The notes beneath the pieces were generated by a model. It made no database searches, had not been told where the DNA came from, and saw only the letters and a list, made by a program, of their open reading frames with translations. A stretch of 64,000 nucleotides of DNA from Pseudobdellovibrionaceae bacterium (lineage in GTDB: Bacteria > Bdellovibrionota > Bdellovibrionia > Bdellovibrionales > Bdellovibrionaceae): assembly GCA_016785955.1 (NCBI GenBank), contig JAEUWH010000087.1, positions 62,001 to 126,000 on the forward strand, read 5' to 3'. Position 1 is the stretch's first letter. Each line of letters begins with the position of its first letter. Shown piece after piece: positions 8,661 to 18,086 of the stretch. The translations under genes were made by a program, and so were the position numbers.

Positions 8661-9956
8661 TTACTTAGCCACGACCGCGGTTAAGTTTGATGGCTCGGAT
8701 TGGGTAATCAAGATATCGTCTTCGATACGCACGCCGCCGATATTTAGCCATTTTTCTGCTTCAGAAAAATTAATCATATCTTTGAATTTTTCTCGATTCG
8801 TAGAATCATTAATTAATGTAGGAATAAAATAACAACCAGGTTCGACGGTGATCAGCATGTTTTCTTTCAGTGGCAAGTCGACGCGTATACGAGTGCCGGC
8901 ATAGGATCTAGGACTAATATTCTCTTCCTGGCCCGTGTCGCGCACTCTAAGGCCGACCAAGTGGCCAACACCATGGGGATAGAATACAGAAATAGCAGCT
9001 GTTTCCAGCAAGCCGTCCACAGATCCTTTCATTATCCCCAAAGACACAAGTCCTTCTGCAATGATTCGTGCCGTGGTCAAGTGAACTTGACTCCATTCTT
9101 GTCCGACACGACACATGTTGATCGCATGTTTTTGCGCTGCAAAGACCAGGTCATATAAAGATTGTTGTTGGTTAGAAAACTTACCGGAAACTGGAAGCAC
9201 ACGTGTGATGTCGACGCAGTAGTCCTCAATATCCGCTCCGGCATCGATCAGCACGAGTTCGCCTTCTTTCACTTTTTTAAGTGTGGGGATGGCGTGTAAA
9301 ACGGCGGCATTGGGACCCGAGCCGACAATTGTATCATAAGGCAATTTCTGGGCGCCATGTCTTTGAATCTCTGCTTCGTATTCAATTTGAATTTCTCGCT
9401 CGGTTACGCCGGGACGGATGAAGGACCTAATTTTTTTATAGCCCATGTTTGCAATATCCGCCAATTGGGACACTCGTTTTACTTCGTCAGCATCTTTAAT
9501 TCGACGGCATTGATCAAATTTTTCCTTCAGTTGCTTTGCCAGTGGTGTGTCCGTTGATACCGCGTAGTCGGTGCGTACGGGGATTTGTCCTAGCGCAATG
9601 ACGTTCTTAAATTTGTGTTGAGACAAAAAATCGTTAAGTGTTTTAACATCAAGGCCATTGAAGGCGAAGGGAAGCATGCCTTCCCAAATGCTTTCATCTT
9701 TTGTGACAGGTAAAATAAAATCTTTCCATCCATGTTCTTTAGAGTAAAACACCACGCCGTGAACGCGGCGATAGCCAGAAAGCCAGTAGTATGAAGGATG
9801 AGGAATAAACGGGTAGGTTTGATCCAAACCACCTGGTCTGGTGTGGGGTTCACCACAAAAAACCAACACACAGTCATCGGCAGACAATAAGTTTTTCCAT
9901 TCGGGTTCTAGGCGTTGGCGGCGTTGAGAAATTGTTTTTTCACTAAATATCATCAT
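8661..9956 (-). CDS. M24-family metallopeptidase (Xaa-Pro aminopeptidase-like)
   Basis: 431 residues. It has an N-terminal aminopeptidase-P domain (~1-165) and a C-terminal pita-bread M24 domain. The five metal ligands can be assigned: Asp in DAGAD, Asp in the following DITR, His in HGVGHLVGL, Glu in VEPGCY and Glu in RIEDD. Full length and intact motifs make it an active proline-specific aminopeptidase or dipeptidase candidate; I cannot separate PepP from PepQ. It precedes guaD on the same strand with a 79-nt gap, so co-transcription with the purine genes is possible but not shown. Either of two adjacent ATG codons could be the start. Confidence 0.85.
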   Translation of the reverse strand: MMIFSEKTISQRRQRLEPEWKNLLSADDCVLVFCGEPHTRPGGLDQTYPFIPHPSYYWLSGYRRVHGVVFYSKEHGWKDFILPVTKDESIWEGMLPFAFNGLDVKTLNDFLSQHKFKNVIALGQIPVRTDYAVSTDTPLAKQLKEKFDQCRRIKDADEVKRVSQLADIANMGYKKIRSFIRPGVTEREIQIEYEAEIQRHGAQKLPYDTIVGSGPNAAVLHAIPTLKKVKEGELVLIDAGADIEDYCVDITRVLPVSGKFSNQQQSLYDLVFAAQKHAINMCRVGQEWSQVHLTTARIIAEGLVSLGIMKGSVDGLLETAAISVFYPHGVGHLVGLRVRDTGQEENISPRSYAGTRIRVDLPLKENMLITVEPGCYFIPTLINDSTNREKFKDMINFSEAEKWLNIGGVRIEDDILITQSEPSNLTAVVAK

Positions 9957-10069
9957 AATATTTTTTCCTTCGCTATGGACTCTGTTGAATGAGAGTTTAT
10001 TCTATGCCGAAATCAAATCTAGATCTTAGTAGAGTATCCTTTTTATAGGCACTGATTTAGAATGATATT

Positions 10070-10690
10070 ATGATTCATGCAATATTTGTTTTGATATTTT
10101 CTTTTGCGATTGGTCAGTTGATCATCATGAAGACCAACGAGAAATTTTCGGTGCGCCGGGATCCTGCGGCTATTAGGCAAAACTATGATTTCACCAACCT
10201 GCGTGGCACGGCACTGGATATCGCAGTTAAACACAAGATGCTAGGAGACCTGGAAGTTGTTAAGACCGCAGATAATTTTGGAGTTTCATTTGGCCATTTT
10301 GCATTTTCAACATCGGATGGACAAAAGTTCTTAGGGTGTGAATATTATGAAAAGGTTGTCGCTGTATTTGAAGCGGAAGGTTCGGCAACCAGTGGTCAGA
10401 AGTCAACCATGGAGATTTCGGGACCGTGCAAATACACAGAAAATTTGGCTAAAATTCAACCAGCCTTAATTCCCATTAAAAAAATTATGGCCGAACTTCC
10501 TCAAGACGGCGAGATGAGTTTTCAGGGCGAGCTTCCGGTGAATATCAAGTTTCAAAATTTAACGGATTCGTGGCCGACCCAGTGGAGTTTGGTGAATGTT
10601 CGCATGGAAGCGCCACAATTTGTTTTTATTATTGATCGTAATGAAATCACTAAAATAATGGGCCAGCCCTTGCTGATATCTGTTCGATAA
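10070..10690 (+). CDS. Hypothetical exported or membrane-anchored protein
   Basis: 206 residues of unknown function. Residues ~3-19 form a hydrophobic N-terminal segment without a lipobox or a clear signal-peptidase site, so I expect a membrane anchor. The rest is soluble, with two cysteines and alternating beta-rich stretches. The ATG has only a weak Shine-Dalgarno. It ends 13 nt before the YheT-like hydrolase and is probably co-transcribed with it. It is divergent from the M24 peptidase across a 113-nt gap that must hold both promoters. I recognise no family. Confidence 0.7.
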   Translation: MIHAIFVLIFSFAIGQLIIMKTNEKFSVRRDPAAIRQNYDFTNLRGTALDIAVKHKMLGDLEVVKTADNFGVSFGHFAFSTSDGQKFLGCEYYEKVVAVFEAEGSATSGQKSTMEISGPCKYTENLAKIQPALIPIKKIMAELPQDGEMSFQGELPVNIKFQNLTDSWPTQWSLVNVRMEAPQFVFIIDRNEITKIMGQPLLISVR

Positions 10691-10703
10691 GTTAAAAAAA
10701 AAT

Positions 10704-11684
10704 ATGATTTTTCCCAGCATTCAACCACCATATTGGGCACCTGAAGGTCATTCGCAGACGTTGATTGGGCATTTAACTGGACCAAAAGTAATTTTTTATG
10801 ATGAAAGCAAAAAGTTAATTCCTTGTGAAGGTGATGATGATCAGCTGCTGATTAAGTATCATGAACGGGACACCGGGAAGTGGATTCTATTAGCTCATGG
10901 TCTTGCTGGCAGTAGTGAATCTGGCTATATCAAACGTTTAACAAAATTGGCTCTGGAACGAAATTTTTCTGTTTTGCGATTTAATCATCGTAATTGTGGT
11001 GATTCCGTTGGGTACGCAAAAAAAACATATCATGCCGGGCGAGGCGAAGATATTTATGCGGCAGCGAATTGGATTCGTAGTCATTATCCACAGAGTGAAA
11101 TCATTGTGGTGGGGTTTTCGCTAAGCGGAAATACAGTTTTAGATATGTTAGTGCGATATGAAAACAGAATCGATATTAAAAAAACCATTGCGGTCAATGC
11201 ACCGATTGATTTAACAGCTGCGGCGATCCAAATTGGTAGGCCAGAAAATTCGATATACAATCAGTATTTTGTTCAGGTGCTTAGGTTATTTAATTTTAAT
11301 GTTGCCCGAAAAATATCGGAAGGTTTAGGACAGTCGATTCGAGAGACAAAAGTACCCGTATTTGCATCGCTTACGGACTACGATCAGCTATTTGTGGCCC
11401 CTTTGTGTGGTTATAAAGATGCTTGGGAATATTACGAGCAGTGTTCGACGGTTAAACGATTATCTCAAATTAAATCATCTGTAACGTTGCTCACTTCGAA
11501 AGATGATCCTATTGTGCCTGCGCGAGTCTATGAAGGCAAAAAATTTGGTGCGAATGTTCATTTTCGTATGGAAAAAACAGGTGGGCATTTGGGTTATTTG
11601 TCTAAAAGTAAAACGCCACTCAATGATAGTCGATGGATGGATTGGTATTTGATTGAACACATCCAAGAGGCGTTTAGAAAATAA
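10704..11684 (+). CDS. YheT-like alpha/beta hydrolase
   Basis: 326 residues of the YheT/ABHD1-3 family (COG0429). Family features are the N-terminal PPYWAPEGHSQT motif, the oxyanion-region LLAHGLAGSSES, RFNHRNCGDS, the nucleophile elbow GFSLSGN with Ser139, an Asp in a DDPIVP segment, and the terminal GGHLGY with the catalytic His. The catalytic triad is therefore complete. Bacterial members are esterases of unknown natural substrate. The frame runs 11 nt into the 3' end of the convergent gene, so the two stops overlap tail to tail. No signal peptide is present. Confidence 0.87.
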   Translation: MIFPSIQPPYWAPEGHSQTLIGHLTGPKVIFYDESKKLIPCEGDDDQLLIKYHERDTGKWILLAHGLAGSSESGYIKRLTKLALERNFSVLRFNHRNCGDSVGYAKKTYHAGRGEDIYAAANWIRSHYPQSEIIVVGFSLSGNTVLDMLVRYENRIDIKKTIAVNAPIDLTAAAIQIGRPENSIYNQYFVQVLRLFNFNVARKISEGLGQSIRETKVPVFASLTDYDQLFVAPLCGYKDAWEYYEQCSTVKRLSQIKSSVTLLTSKDDPIVPARVYEGKKFGANVHFRMEKTGGHLGYLSKSKTPLNDSRWMDWYLIEHIQEAFRK

Positions 11685-12552
11685 TTCCGTCGGGGTTTAG
11701 TTCTTCAGCTTGTTTTCGCTCTTCATCGTTCAGTACAGGGCCGATTAAAACATATTTTTTGCGACGTTTCATTTCTGTCACAAGTGATTCGTTAATCATG
11801 GGCCGATTAAGGTAAGAAATGGGGGCAATAAAGACATCTCCGCGCACAGAAATTGCTGCTTCCAGCCCTAATGTGGAAAAAGATTTTACTCTTGAGGCTT
11901 CAGGAATGGACGTTCCGTATATCCACATTGGTTTTTGCTCTTTAATAGATTTGATAACGACATCAATAGTTGAGTTGATAAGAACGTGATCGCTGAGCTT
12001 GTTCGTTTCAATAAATTCGACCACGTCTTTGTGGACATTAGTTTCATTGGTTAAAATGTTAAGAACAAATTGATGACCGGGAAAGCTTTTGATGACTTCG
12101 TCCAAAGTGGTGATGGGCGTGACGGATTCTGTGATTTCCGCCAAGGTGTAATTATGAACAAATTTGCCTTTGAATTTGTTTTGGGCGCGCTGTTTTTCCA
12201 TGAAAGTGTCCACATTAAATCCAAAATCGGAAATTAATTTTCGATCGCTGGTCAGATACACATTTATCCACAAAACCAATCGCGCAGGCTCGTGCAGTTT
12301 GAACTTGAATGCATGCGTTTGAGCGGGCGGCGTTTTGGTCACCGATGTGGGATCAGTCAGGGAGCCAGTCACTAACTCGAAATGTTGTTCATTCAAAACA
12401 GGGATCGACAGCGGCTGAGAATCGATTTGGGTGGTTTGAAAAAATGGATGTTCGAATTTTTTATAGGGCAGTGATAAACCCCAAAATCGAGCAATCAAGC
12501 CTATCATGAGCGTAATTCCCAGTGTACCTAAGCTTATTAAAAATAACTTCAT
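11674..12552 (-). CDS. Degenerate glycerophosphodiester phosphodiesterase-like protein
   Basis: 292 residues with an N-terminal transmembrane or signal segment (~3-22). Parts of the sequence track the GDPD TIM barrel: a VYLTSDRK strand-loop, the ITTLDEVIKSFP helix, VLNIL, and a terminal DGIIF. The usual catalytic HRG is not seen, and the conserved E-x-D before the VxLT strand reads W-I-N here, so metal binding and catalysis look lost. I read it as a membrane-anchored pseudoenzyme of the GDPD fold. The fold assignment is by eye and moderate. It converges with the YheT-like gene and overlaps its last 11 nt. Confidence 0.6.
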   Translation of the reverse strand: MKLFLISLGTLGITLMIGLIARFWGLSLPYKKFEHPFFQTTQIDSQPLSIPVLNEQHFELVTGSLTDPTSVTKTPPAQTHAFKFKLHEPARLVLWINVYLTSDRKLISDFGFNVDTFMEKQRAQNKFKGKFVHNYTLAEITESVTPITTLDEVIKSFPGHQFVLNILTNETNVHKDVVEFIETNKLSDHVLINSTIDVVIKSIKEQKPMWIYGTSIPEASRVKSFSTLGLEAAISVRGDVFIAPISYLNRPMINESLVTEMKRRKKYVLIGPVLNDEERKQAEELNPDGIIF

Positions 12553-12654
12553 TTATCACCATTTGAATTTATGTATATGAAATAATTATCATTTTTAAAA
12601 ACTAAATATATCTATGACAAAAATTAATATACGTTAAAAAAAGACGTATTTAGG

Positions 12655-12676
12655 TTGAAAATTAACTGATTTTCAA
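12655..12676. promoter_or_regulatory. Inverted repeat upstream of suf operon, candidate operator
   Basis: TTGAAAAT and ATTTTCAA form a perfect 8-bp inverted repeat around a TAACTG spacer. It lies ~95 nt before the Rrf2-family gene that heads the suf operon. Overlapping it, a second imperfect dyad (CTGA...TCAG, flanked by AATTA and TAATT) spans about 12660-12693. IscR/SufR-type regulators often control their own promoters, so an autoregulatory site is plausible. It could also be chance in AT-rich DNA. Confidence 0.4.
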
Positions 12677-12717
12677 TTAGTTTTCAGCTAATTCGTAAAC
12701 CAAAGTTTCAACGTTGG

Positions 12718-12731
12718 CGCTAGGTTTAGCG
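12718..12731. promoter_or_regulatory. Short GC-containing dyad before rrf2/sufB
   Basis: CGCTA and TAGCG form a perfect 5-bp inverted repeat around GGTT, ~40 nt before the first start codon of the suf operon. It is the only GC-containing dyad in an otherwise AT-rich leader, so it is a second operator or leader-structure candidate. Confidence 0.3.
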
Positions 12732-12771
12732 AAATTTAAATTATTTAGCAATTTATTTAAGGGGTATTTGT

Positions 12772-13233
12772 TTGATTCGATTGAGTCGTAAAATGGAGTA
12801 CGCATTAGTCGCGCTGAAATACATGGCGGGAAAAATTCCGGGCGAGCTGACCTCGGCCAAGGAAATTTCTGATAAATTTCGTACGCCTTTTGATGTCACC
12901 GCTCGCGTGATGCAGACATTGACCCAAAAGGGATTGTTGAAATCCGAACATGGACCTCAAGGGGGCTATGCTATTGCCAAAGATTTAAACCGGGTTTCAT
13001 TTAATGACTTGTTGGAAATAATCGAAGGGCCCACACGAATTGTAAAATGCTTACAAAAGGATGAAGCCTGTGATGTTCAAGCCCATTGTAATATCGTGTC
13101 CCCTGTTCAAACGTTAAATCAAAAATTAATTCTATTTTATTCCGGCCTGAAGTTGAAAGATCTTGTTGTGGGTGGAAATCCCGTCAGTTCTTCACCATTC
13201 AGTGAGATTAGCGAGGCCATTTATGGACAATAA
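12772..13233 (+). CDS. Rrf2/IscR-family Fe-S-responsive transcriptional regulator
   Basis: 153 residues. The winged helix-turn-helix occupies residues 1-75, starting with the typical [10 protein letters not shown]. Cys93, Cys100 and Cys106 form a C-x6-C-x5-C triad at the place where IscR holds its [2Fe-2S] cluster (C-x5-C-x5-C in E. coli). The start is TTG with AAGGGG just upstream; the next ATG would delete the first turn of the conserved DNA-binding helix. Its last 11 nt overlap sufB, so it heads the suf operon and very likely senses Fe-S status for it. Whether it represses or activates cannot be read from sequence. Confidence 0.87.
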   Translation: MIRLSRKMEYALVALKYMAGKIPGELTSAKEISDKFRTPFDVTARVMQTLTQKGLLKSEHGPQGGYAIAKDLNRVSFNDLLEIIEGPTRIVKCLQKDEACDVQAHCNIVSPVQTLNQKLILFYSGLKLKDLVVGGNPVSSSPFSEISEAIYGQ

Positions 13234-14668
13234 AAAAACTAGCCCTTTGCAAGACGATTATAATTATAAATATGGCTTTGAAACAAATATCGAAGTGGAC
13301 GCTGTTCAAAAAGGCCTTAACGAAGAGATCATCCGTTTGATCTCTTCAAAAAAAGAAGAGCCCGAGTGGATGCTTGAATATCGCCTGAAAGCATTTCGTC
13401 ATTGGCAAACGATGGTGGAACCAAAATGGTCGGGGTTGAAATATCCTGAAATTAATTTTCAAGATATTCGGTACTATTCGGCGCCCAAGAAAAAAGCGGA
13501 TGGCCCAAAATCACTTGACGAGCTTGATCCCGAGTTGATCAAAACATTTGAAAAACTTGGAATTCCATTGACCGAGCAAAAACGTATTTCGGGCGTGGCC
13601 ATGGATGTGGTGTTTGACTCGGTCTCGGTAGCGACTACGCACAAGGAAGAACTTGATAAAGTCGGCGTGGTGTTTTGTTCCATCAGCGAAGCTATTAAAA
13701 CTCATCCCGAATTAGTAAAAAAATATCTGGGATCAGTTGTACCTTATGCGGATAATTTCTATGCAGCGCTGAATGCGGCTGTTTTTACGGATGGTTCGTT
13801 TTGTTATATTCCCAAAGGGGTCCGTTGTCCGATTGATTTATCTACCTACTTCAGAATTAATGCCAAAGATACTGGGCAGTTCGAGCGTACTTTGTTAGTG
13901 GCCGACGAGGGGTCATTTGTTAATTATTTAGAAGGCTGTACGGCCCCTCAGCGGGATGAAAATCAATTGCATGCGGCCGTCGTGGAACTGATCGCGCTGG
14001 AAAACGCCGAAATTAAATACTCCACCGTTCAGAACTGGTACACGGGCGACAAGGAAGGCCGTGGGGGAATTTATAATTTTGTCACTAAGCGCGGAAAATG
14101 CGCGGGCAAACGGTCTAAGATTTCTTGGACGCAAGTGGAGTCGGGTTCGGCGATCACCTGGAAATATCCTTCGGTGATCTTACTGGGCGATGAATCCGAA
14201 GGCTCATTCTATTCGGTGGCGTTGACTCATGATTACATGCAGGCTGATACAGGAACGAAAATGATTCATATTGGAAAAAACACGAAGAGCACAATTATTT
14301 CCAAAGGTATTTCGACTGATAAATCGTCGAATGCATATCGCGGCCAAGTTAAAATCATGCCATCGGCCCAAAATGCACGAAATTATTCGCAGTGTGATTC
14401 AATGTTGGTGGGCGCGCAGTCTTCGGCGCACACCTACCCGTACATTGATGTAAAAAACAAAACGGCTCATATCGAGCACGAAGCGACAACCTCGCGTATC
14501 AGTGAAGATCAGATTTTCTATTTACAATCACGCGGGCTAAATATGGAGAAATCAATTTCCATGTTGGTCAATGGCTTTTGCAAAGATGTCTTCAAACAAC
14601 TGCCTTTGGAGTTTTCAGTAGAAGCAGTAAAGCTAATTGAAATGAAATTAGAAAATTCAGTCGGCTAA
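13223..14668 (+). CDS. sufB: SufB Fe-S cluster scaffold subunit
   Basis: 481 residues, the normal SufB length. SufB pairs with SufD and the ATPase SufC to build [4Fe-4S] clusters. The core shows the expected [18 protein letters not shown] and the C-terminal beta-helix region with [20 protein letters not shown]. The ATG at 13223 lies inside the end of the rrf2 frame and is the family start; a longer frame from 13163 lacks homology in its first 20 codons. The gene is followed by an unusual 151-nt gap before sufC. Confidence 0.95.
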   Translation: MDNKKTSPLQDDYNYKYGFETNIEVDAVQKGLNEEIIRLISSKKEEPEWMLEYRLKAFRHWQTMVEPKWSGLKYPEINFQDIRYYSAPKKKADGPKSLDELDPELIKTFEKLGIPLTEQKRISGVAMDVVFDSVSVATTHKEELDKVGVVFCSISEAIKTHPELVKKYLGSVVPYADNFYAALNAAVFTDGSFCYIPKGVRCPIDLSTYFRINAKDTGQFERTLLVADEGSFVNYLEGCTAPQRDENQLHAAVVELIALENAEIKYSTVQNWYTGDKEGRGGIYNFVTKRGKCAGKRSKISWTQVESGSAITWKYPSVILLGDESEGSFYSVALTHDYMQADTGTKMIHIGKNTKSTIISKGISTDKSSNAYRGQVKIMPSAQNARNYSQCDSMLVGAQSSAHTYPYIDVKNKTAHIEHEATTSRISEDQIFYLQSRGLNMEKSISMLVNGFCKDVFKQLPLEFSVEAVKLIEMKLENSVG

Positions 14669-14718
14669 CTGAATGAACCAAATACCGAAACAACAGGATG
14701 GTGGAGTCGTTGGATCAG

Positions 14719-14810
14719 GATAATAAGATAGTTAAGATGCAAGCTAACAAGAGATAATAAGATAATAGAATACTACTAAGATAACAGGATACAAAGCTAG
14801 TTAAGATAAC
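14719..14810 (+). repeat. Purine-rich direct repeats between sufB and sufC
   Basis: GATAATAAGATA occurs at 14719-14730 and again at 14753-14764. GTTAAGAT and AAGATAAC variants recur up to the sufC ribosome-binding site. Every other suf junction overlaps or abuts, so this repetitive 151-nt spacer stands out. The sufB stop lies in a small TTCAGT/ACTGAA dyad (14656-14673). It could be a processing, attenuation or mRNA-stability element, or simply slippage-expanded sequence. Confidence 0.55.
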
Positions 14811-14819
14811 GGAGAAGCA

Positions 14820-15572
14820 ATGTTAGAAATAAAAAATCTAAAAGCAGAAGTGGATGGCAAAGAAATTTTAAAAGGTTTAAATTTGAAAGTGAATCCGGGC
14901 GAAGTTCATGCGATCATGGGACCCAATGGATCGGGAAAAAGCTCGCTGTCAAAAGTTATTTCGGGACATCCTTCTTACACAGTCACCGACGGTGAAATTT
15001 TGTTCGATGTTAACTTTGAACCCAAAAACATTATTCATATGGAACCCGACGAACGCGCCAAAGAGGGGATCTTCTTAGCGTTCCAGTACCCTGTCGAAGT
15101 TCCAGGCGTAAGCAATTTTAATTTCTTGATGACTTCGTTCAACTCGGTTTTGGAACATCAAGGGTCGGAACCGTTAACGGAAGACGAGTTTAGAAATTAT
15201 CTAAAGAAAAAAATGGAAATCATTTCCTTACGACCAGACTTTTTAGAACGCGGAGTGAATTCTGGTTTTTCGGGCGGCGAAAAAAAGAAAAACGAAATAT
15301 TGCAGATGGCAGTGCTGGCGCCGCGATTGTCGATTTTGGACGAGACAGATTCGGGCTTGGACATTGATGCGTTGAAAGTGGTTTCCGAAGGGGTGAATAA
15401 AATCAGATCTAAAAACAATGCGATCGTGCTTATCACGCACTATCAGCGTCTTTTGGATTACATTAAGCCTGATTTTATTCATGTGCTGTACCAGGGGCGC
15501 ATCGTTAAAACAGGTGGGCCCGAGCTGGCCCTAGAGCTAGAGAAAAATGGCTACGATGGGTTTTTACAATGA
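14820..15572 (+). CDS. sufC: SufC ATPase of the SUF complex
   Basis: 250 residues, an ABC-type ATPase. The Walker A motif is GPNGSGKSS, the signature is [10 protein letters not shown] as in SufC proteins, and Walker B is [12 protein letters not shown] with the catalytic Glu. SufC drives conformational change in SufBCD during cluster assembly in the cytoplasm. Its stop overlaps the sufD start as ATGA. A GGAG Shine-Dalgarno lies just upstream of the ATG. Confidence 0.96.
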   Translation: MLEIKNLKAEVDGKEILKGLNLKVNPGEVHAIMGPNGSGKSSLSKVISGHPSYTVTDGEILFDVNFEPKNIIHMEPDERAKEGIFLAFQYPVEVPGVSNFNFLMTSFNSVLEHQGSEPLTEDEFRNYLKKKMEIISLRPDFLERGVNSGFSGGEKKKNEILQMAVLAPRLSILDETDSGLDIDALKVVSEGVNKIRSKNNAIVLITHYQRLLDYIKPDFIHVLYQGRIVKTGGPELALELEKNGYDGFLQ

Positions 15573-16861
15573 ATATACTCAGCTCTTTTGATCACTTTTT
15601 AAACGAAGCCAAAAAAAATCAATCGGGAGTTGATTGGGACGCCAAGCGACTCGCGAAAGAAAGTCTTTCTTCAAAAGGCTTGCCCTCTCGCAAAGAAGAA
15701 TCTTGGCGGAATACGTCCTTGAAATTTTTAAGTGATGTTGTTTTTACGCCGGTCAGCCATATGGCCACAGCGCTGCCCGAACACATCATCACGTTGATTC
15801 AGGAAAAGCAAATTCCCGGTGCCGATGTTCTGGTGCTAGCTAATGGTTTTTATATCGCCTCGCTGTCTAAAATAAGTGAATCCGCCGTGACAGTAGAAAT
15901 GCAACAATCGCCGACGTCATTTCAATATCACGGCGACGAGGGCAGTGAAGCCATTCACTGGCTGAACAAGATCTATAATTTGCATGCCTTGGAAATCAAC
16001 ATCACCAAAGACTTAACAAAGCCACTGCAAATTTTGAATGTCGCCTATGTGCCGACAGGGGCAGCGGTGATTTCGTCTCCTCGGGTACAGATCTCTTTGC
16101 ACGCGAATAAAGAAGCCAAACTTGTCTTGACGAACATGGGCGAGAAAAATGCGACGTATTTTGCCAACGGACACTTCGCGTTCACCGTCGCTAAAGACGC
16201 TCGTTTGGAAATAGTGAATCACGTCAATCAAAGCGCCAATGCTTACCATTTTGATTTTGTAGGCATTCGGGCCGAGGCGGCTTCGACGGTGAGGTACTTC
16301 GAACTGAACATGAATGGACAACTTACGCGTCACGAGATGGTCATCGAACTGAATGGCGAAAATATTCAATCTGAAATTTTGGGCGCGTCTTATTTAAGAG
16401 AAAAACAGCATTGTGATAGCCAAACATTTATTAATCATAACCATGGTCACTGTCGATCCGAACAAATCTACAAAGCCGTTCTGGATAACGAGGCTCGCAG
16501 CGTGTTTTCAGGCACAGTATATATTGCGCCCGGCATCGCTAAAACTGATTCTGCTCAGCTGAATCAAAATTTGTTGTTATCAGATCATGCCGAGGTGAAC
16601 AGCAATCCGATTCTTCGTATTTTCGCGGACGATGTAAAAGCAAGTCATGGATCAACCATTGGTCAAGTCAGCGAAGATGAAATCTTTTACCTGCAATCAC
16701 GCTGTATCAACCGAACGAAAGCGATCGAACTTTTAGGCCAAGGCTTTTTAAATGAAATTATTTTTAAAATAGGCTCAGACCAGCTGCGCGCTTATTTCAC
16801 GGCTCAAGTTTTGCGAGAAATGCACCAGCCGCGAAAGCCTCAGTTAAAGGCTGTGAATTAA
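15569..16861 (+). CDS. sufD: SufD Fe-S assembly subunit
   Basis: 430 residues. It shares the SufB/SufD beta-helix core, including [14 protein letters not shown] and, near the end, [21 protein letters not shown], which is the SufD version of the SufB terminal motif. It lacks the SufB YIPKG segment. SufD forms the SufBC2D scaffold and is needed for iron acquisition in other bacteria. It overlaps sufC by 4 nt and ends 1 nt before sufS. Confidence 0.94.
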   Translation: MNILSSFDHFLNEAKKNQSGVDWDAKRLAKESLSSKGLPSRKEESWRNTSLKFLSDVVFTPVSHMATALPEHIITLIQEKQIPGADVLVLANGFYIASLSKISESAVTVEMQQSPTSFQYHGDEGSEAIHWLNKIYNLHALEINITKDLTKPLQILNVAYVPTGAAVISSPRVQISLHANKEAKLVLTNMGEKNATYFANGHFAFTVAKDARLEIVNHVNQSANAYHFDFVGIRAEAASTVRYFELNMNGQLTRHEMVIELNGENIQSEILGASYLREKQHCDSQTFINHNHGHCRSEQIYKAVLDNEARSVFSGTVYIAPGIAKTDSAQLNQNLLLSDHAEVNSNPILRIFADDVKASHGSTIGQVSEDEIFYLQSRCINRTKAIELLGQGFLNEIIFKIGSDQLRAYFTAQVLREMHQPRKPQLKAVN

Positions 16862-16862
16862 A

Positions 16863-18086
16863 ATGGCGTTAAATGATATCAAACAAATTAAATCCTTGTT
16901 TCCGACTCTTCACCAAAAAGTGAATGGTGCAGATTTAGTTTACCTGGACAGCGCGGCCACGACGATGAAGCCAAAATCGGTGATCGATCGCATCACTCGT
17001 TATTACACCTTAGACAACTCGAACGTTCATCGAGGCGCTCACTATTTAAGTCAACGAGGTACGGACGAATACGAAAAGGCACGGCAGACGGTCGCACGGT
17101 TTATCAATGCACAAAGTGAATCAGAGATCGTATTCACTCGGGGCACGACGGAATCAATCAATCTGATTGCACACTCTTACGGTAAAACATTTCTCAAAGC
17201 GGGTGACGAAGTGATCGTATCGATCATGGAGCATCATGCAAATCTGGTCCCTTGGCATGTTTTAAAAAATGAACTGGGCATTGTTTTAAAATTTGTTTAT
17301 TTGAATCAAGAAGGTGATTTGGATCTGGTGCAAATGAAAAACCTGGTGACCTCGAAAACCAAGTTAATCTCCATTACGGGTTGTTCAAATACGCTAGGCA
17401 CATTCACAGATTTGAAATTTATCTCGGCCCTGGCTAAATCTGTGTCGGCCAAGTTGTTAGTGGATGCGGCGCAATTGGTGTCTCAAAAATTAGTAGATGT
17501 GCAATCCATCGATTGTGATTTTTTAGTATTTTCTGGGCATAAACTGTTTGGTCCAACAGGTATTGGCGTTATGTACGCTAAAAAAGAAATTTTGCAACAG
17601 ATGCCTCCCTACCAAACCGGTGGGTCGATGATATCCCAGGTGAGCGAGCAGAGCACAACATTCAATCAAGCGCCTTTTCGATTCGAAGCCGGTACCCCGC
17701 ATATCGAAGGGGTTGTGGGTTTGATGACCGCGATTGAATTTTTTAACTCGGTTGACAAAGAATGGCTGCGCACTCAGGAAGATCATCTTTTAACAGTGGC
17801 GACGCGCGAACTGCTTGAAATCGGCGGCGTTATTGTTTACGGAAGCCAGGTCCATAAATCACCGATTATTTCTTTTAATATAGAAGGTGTGCATCACTCG
17901 GATGTTGCCGCTTTATTGGATCAACAAGGTGTGGCCGTCAGGTCAGGTCACCACTGTACCCAACCTTTGATGAACTATTTAAAGACTTCAGGTACGGTGC
18001 GCGCGTCGTTTTCTATTTATAACGATTTATCGGATGTGGAAAAGTTTGTGGCCAGTGTGAAAAAAGCAAAGGATATACTTTTATGA
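16863..18086 (+). CDS. sufS: SufS group II cysteine desulfurase
   Basis: 407 residues. A PLP enzyme that takes sulfur from cysteine for cluster assembly. The PLP lysine lies in the FSGHKLFGP motif and the active cysteine is Cys365 in RSGHHCTQPLM. That is the SufS-type context with a short loop, not the long IscS loop. No sufE gene is visible in the window, so the sulfur acceptor is unknown; the downstream Nfu protein is a possible but unproven partner. It overlaps the nfu start as ATGA. Confidence 0.95.
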   Translation: MALNDIKQIKSLFPTLHQKVNGADLVYLDSAATTMKPKSVIDRITRYYTLDNSNVHRGAHYLSQRGTDEYEKARQTVARFINAQSESEIVFTRGTTESINLIAHSYGKTFLKAGDEVIVSIMEHHANLVPWHVLKNELGIVLKFVYLNQEGDLDLVQMKNLVTSKTKLISITGCSNTLGTFTDLKFISALAKSVSAKLLVDAAQLVSQKLVDVQSIDCDFLVFSGHKLFGPTGIGVMYAKKEILQQMPPYQTGGSMISQVSEQSTTFNQAPFRFEAGTPHIEGVVGLMTAIEFFNSVDKEWLRTQEDHLLTVATRELLEIGGVIVYGSQVHKSPIISFNIEGVHHSDVAALLDQQGVAVRSGHHCTQPLMNYLKTSGTVRASFSIYNDLSDVEKFVASVKKAKDILL

